Of a stretch of DNA of 6,554 bases, positions 5,649 through 6,554 are shown one piece after another. A program made the position numbers and the translations under genes. Source of the DNA: Betaproteobacteria bacterium (GTDB taxonomy: Bacteria; Pseudomonadota; Gammaproteobacteria; Burkholderiales; Sulfuriferulaceae); contig DMQT01000210.1 in the NCBI GenBank assembly GCA_003455595.1, positions 1 through 6,554 on the forward strand. The letters are read 5' to 3'. The notes under the pieces are model-generated. The model made no database searches. It had not been told where the DNA came from and was given only the letters and a program-made list of their open reading frames with translations. Within the stretch, counting starts at the first letter, position 1, and every line of letters begins with the position of its first letter.

Positions 5649-6554
5649 ATGCCTGGTTGGTTGCAAGGCTTGCGCCCACTATTGTGGGGTAAAGCGTGTT
5701 TGCTGTGCGTATGTCTATTTTTTACACAAGCGCATGCTGCAGACATTCTGGTTCTGCTAAGTGAAGATAGTGCAGCATATCGGGAAGTGGCAGATAATTT
5801 CAGACTGCAATTGGCGCAGGATCGGCCCGCGCTGACGATCACAGTCGAGACTCTGGGCGGCGTGGGAAATCAGCCAGCGGGTGAATCCAGGCTCGTGTTA
5901 AGCGTCGGTCTGAAGGCCGCGCAAGCGGCGCTTGAACTGCGCTCGCGCGCGCCCATTTTGGCCACATTGGTGCCCAAAGACGGATTCGATACCTTGTCGC
6001 ACAGCGCGCTTGCCGAGCGCCGCCTGATCAGCGCCATCTACCTTGATCAACCCTATTCGCGTCAGTTCGCGCTGATCAAACTGGCTTTCCCGGAACGTGA
6101 AAGGGTCGGCGTACTGTTACGCCCCGGCGAGCAATCGAAACAGGACGCGTTGTTGGCCGCGGCCAAGGCCCAGCGCCTACAGCTGGTTAGCGCGGTCGTT
6201 GGTTCAGACAATGCGTTGTTGCCCGCGCTGGAACGTATACTCAGCACGAGCGATGTGCTGCTGGCATTGCCAGAGCCCTTGCTTTATAACAAAAACACCA
6301 TCCAAAGCGTGTTGCTCACCAGTTATCGTTACCGTGATCCGCTGGTTGGTTATTCGCAGGCGCTGGTACGGGCCGGTGCCCTGGTCGCGCTGTATTCAAC
6401 GCCATCGCAAATTGGTCGCCATGCAGGCGAAATGGTGGTCCGCTCGTTCAGCGCTGGCACCTTGCCGCTACCGCAATACCCCAAATATTACAGCGTGAGC
6501 ATCAACCATCAGGTTGCGCGCTCACTGGGCATTCCCGCGCCCGATGAAATCGGG
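5649..6554 (+). CDS. Periplasmic ABC transporter substrate-binding protein, ABC_sub_bind (COG2984) type, 3'-partial
   Basis: From ATG 5649 the frame is open for 302 codons to the window edge. Residues 1-30 form a Sec signal peptide: Arg9 and Lys15, then a hydrophobic core containing three cysteines (17, 20, 22), with cleavage after AHA. The mature part starts with a beta strand (DILVLLSEDS), as expected for a type I periplasmic-binding fold. It then shows family-like blocks: LVLSVGLKAA (82-91), the AIYLDQPYSRQ hinge region (129-139), RVGVLLRPG (152-160), DVLLALPEPLLYN (202-214), GYSQALVRAGALVALYSTP (234-252) and INHQVARSLGI (285-295). In relatives the last block is near the end, so few residues should be missing. 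An alternative start is GTG 5622, with AGG at 5613-5615 as ribosome site. The dnaQ stop at 5601 is in the same frame, 45 bases upstream. The ligand is unknown and no permease or ATPase is adjacent in view. Confidence 0.85.
   Translation, partial: MPGWLQGLRPLLWGKACLLCVCLFFTQAHAADILVLLSEDSAAYREVADNFRLQLAQDRPALTITVETLGGVGNQPAGESRLVLSVGLKAAQAALELRSRAPILATLVPKDGFDTLSHSALAERRLISAIYLDQPYSRQFALIKLAFPERERVGVLLRPGEQSKQDALLAAAKAQRLQLVSAVVGSDNALLPALERILSTSDVLLALPEPLLYNKNTIQSVLLTSYRYRDPLVGYSQALVRAGALVALYSTPSQIGRHAGEMVVRSFSAGTLPLPQYPKYYSVSINHQVARSLGIPAPDEIG

Noticed and set aside
6097..6498. 133-codon plus-strand open frame within the binding-protein region
   Set aside because: It is out of frame with the uninterrupted 302-codon frame that carries a signal peptide and family blocks; Cys/Arg/Trp-rich composition is typical of a shadow frame.
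1..6554. A hidden mobile element, CRISPR array, toxin-antitoxin pair or defence system
   Set aside because: Coding genes fill almost the whole window, all gaps are under 80 bases, and no inverted terminal repeats, spaced repeats or suitable small genes were seen.

Overview
The window looks like ordinary chromosome from a Gram-negative proteobacterium, most likely a betaproteobacterium (Nitrosomonadales-like). This rests on the gene families (glutathione-dependent GloB, periplasmic MltD, DnaQ/RNase HI), on the gene order, and on a moderately GC-rich, mixed codon use. The lineage is inferred from protein style, not from any database search.

Layout, left to right: (1) bases 1-1008, plus strand: an oligopeptide/dipeptide ABC-transporter ATPase domain, open at the left edge and probably the C-terminal half of a double-ATPase protein. 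(2) Bases 1036-2790, minus strand: mltD, a periplasmic lytic transglycosylase with an SLT domain and LysM repeats; it converges on the ATPase gene with only 27 bases between stops. (3) Bases 2868-3641, minus strand: gloB (glyoxalase II), upstream of mltD in the same direction. (4) Bases 3666-4421, plus strand: a YafS-type methyltransferase, divergent from gloB with 24 bases between starts. (5) Bases 4414-4863, plus strand: rnhA (RNase HI), overlapping yafS by 8 bases. (6) Bases 4899-5603, plus strand: dnaQ (proofreading epsilon subunit of DNA polymerase III). (7) Bases 5649-6554, plus strand: a secreted ABC_sub_bind-type substrate-binding protein that runs off the right edge, probably lacking only its last residues.

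The core mltD-gloB / yafS-rnhA-dnaQ is the same neighbourhood known from Escherichia coli (mltD, gloB, yafS, rnhA, dnaQ), except that here rnhA points the same way as yafS and dnaQ, whereas in E. coli rnhA and dnaQ are divergent with overlapping promoters. The three plus-strand genes are close enough to be one transcription unit. Their roles are diverse: wall remodelling, methylglyoxal detoxification, an unassigned methyl transfer, RNA-DNA hybrid removal and replication proofreading.

I found no tRNA, rRNA, CRISPR array, insertion sequence, prophage or toxin-antitoxin module, and no clear intrinsic terminator. No gene-free stretch exceeds about 80 bases. I do not see a previously undescribed system here; the points most worth a second look are the methyltransferase without a standard SAM-binding glycine loop, the Cys pair in the MltD active-site motif, and the apparently solitary binding protein after dnaQ.
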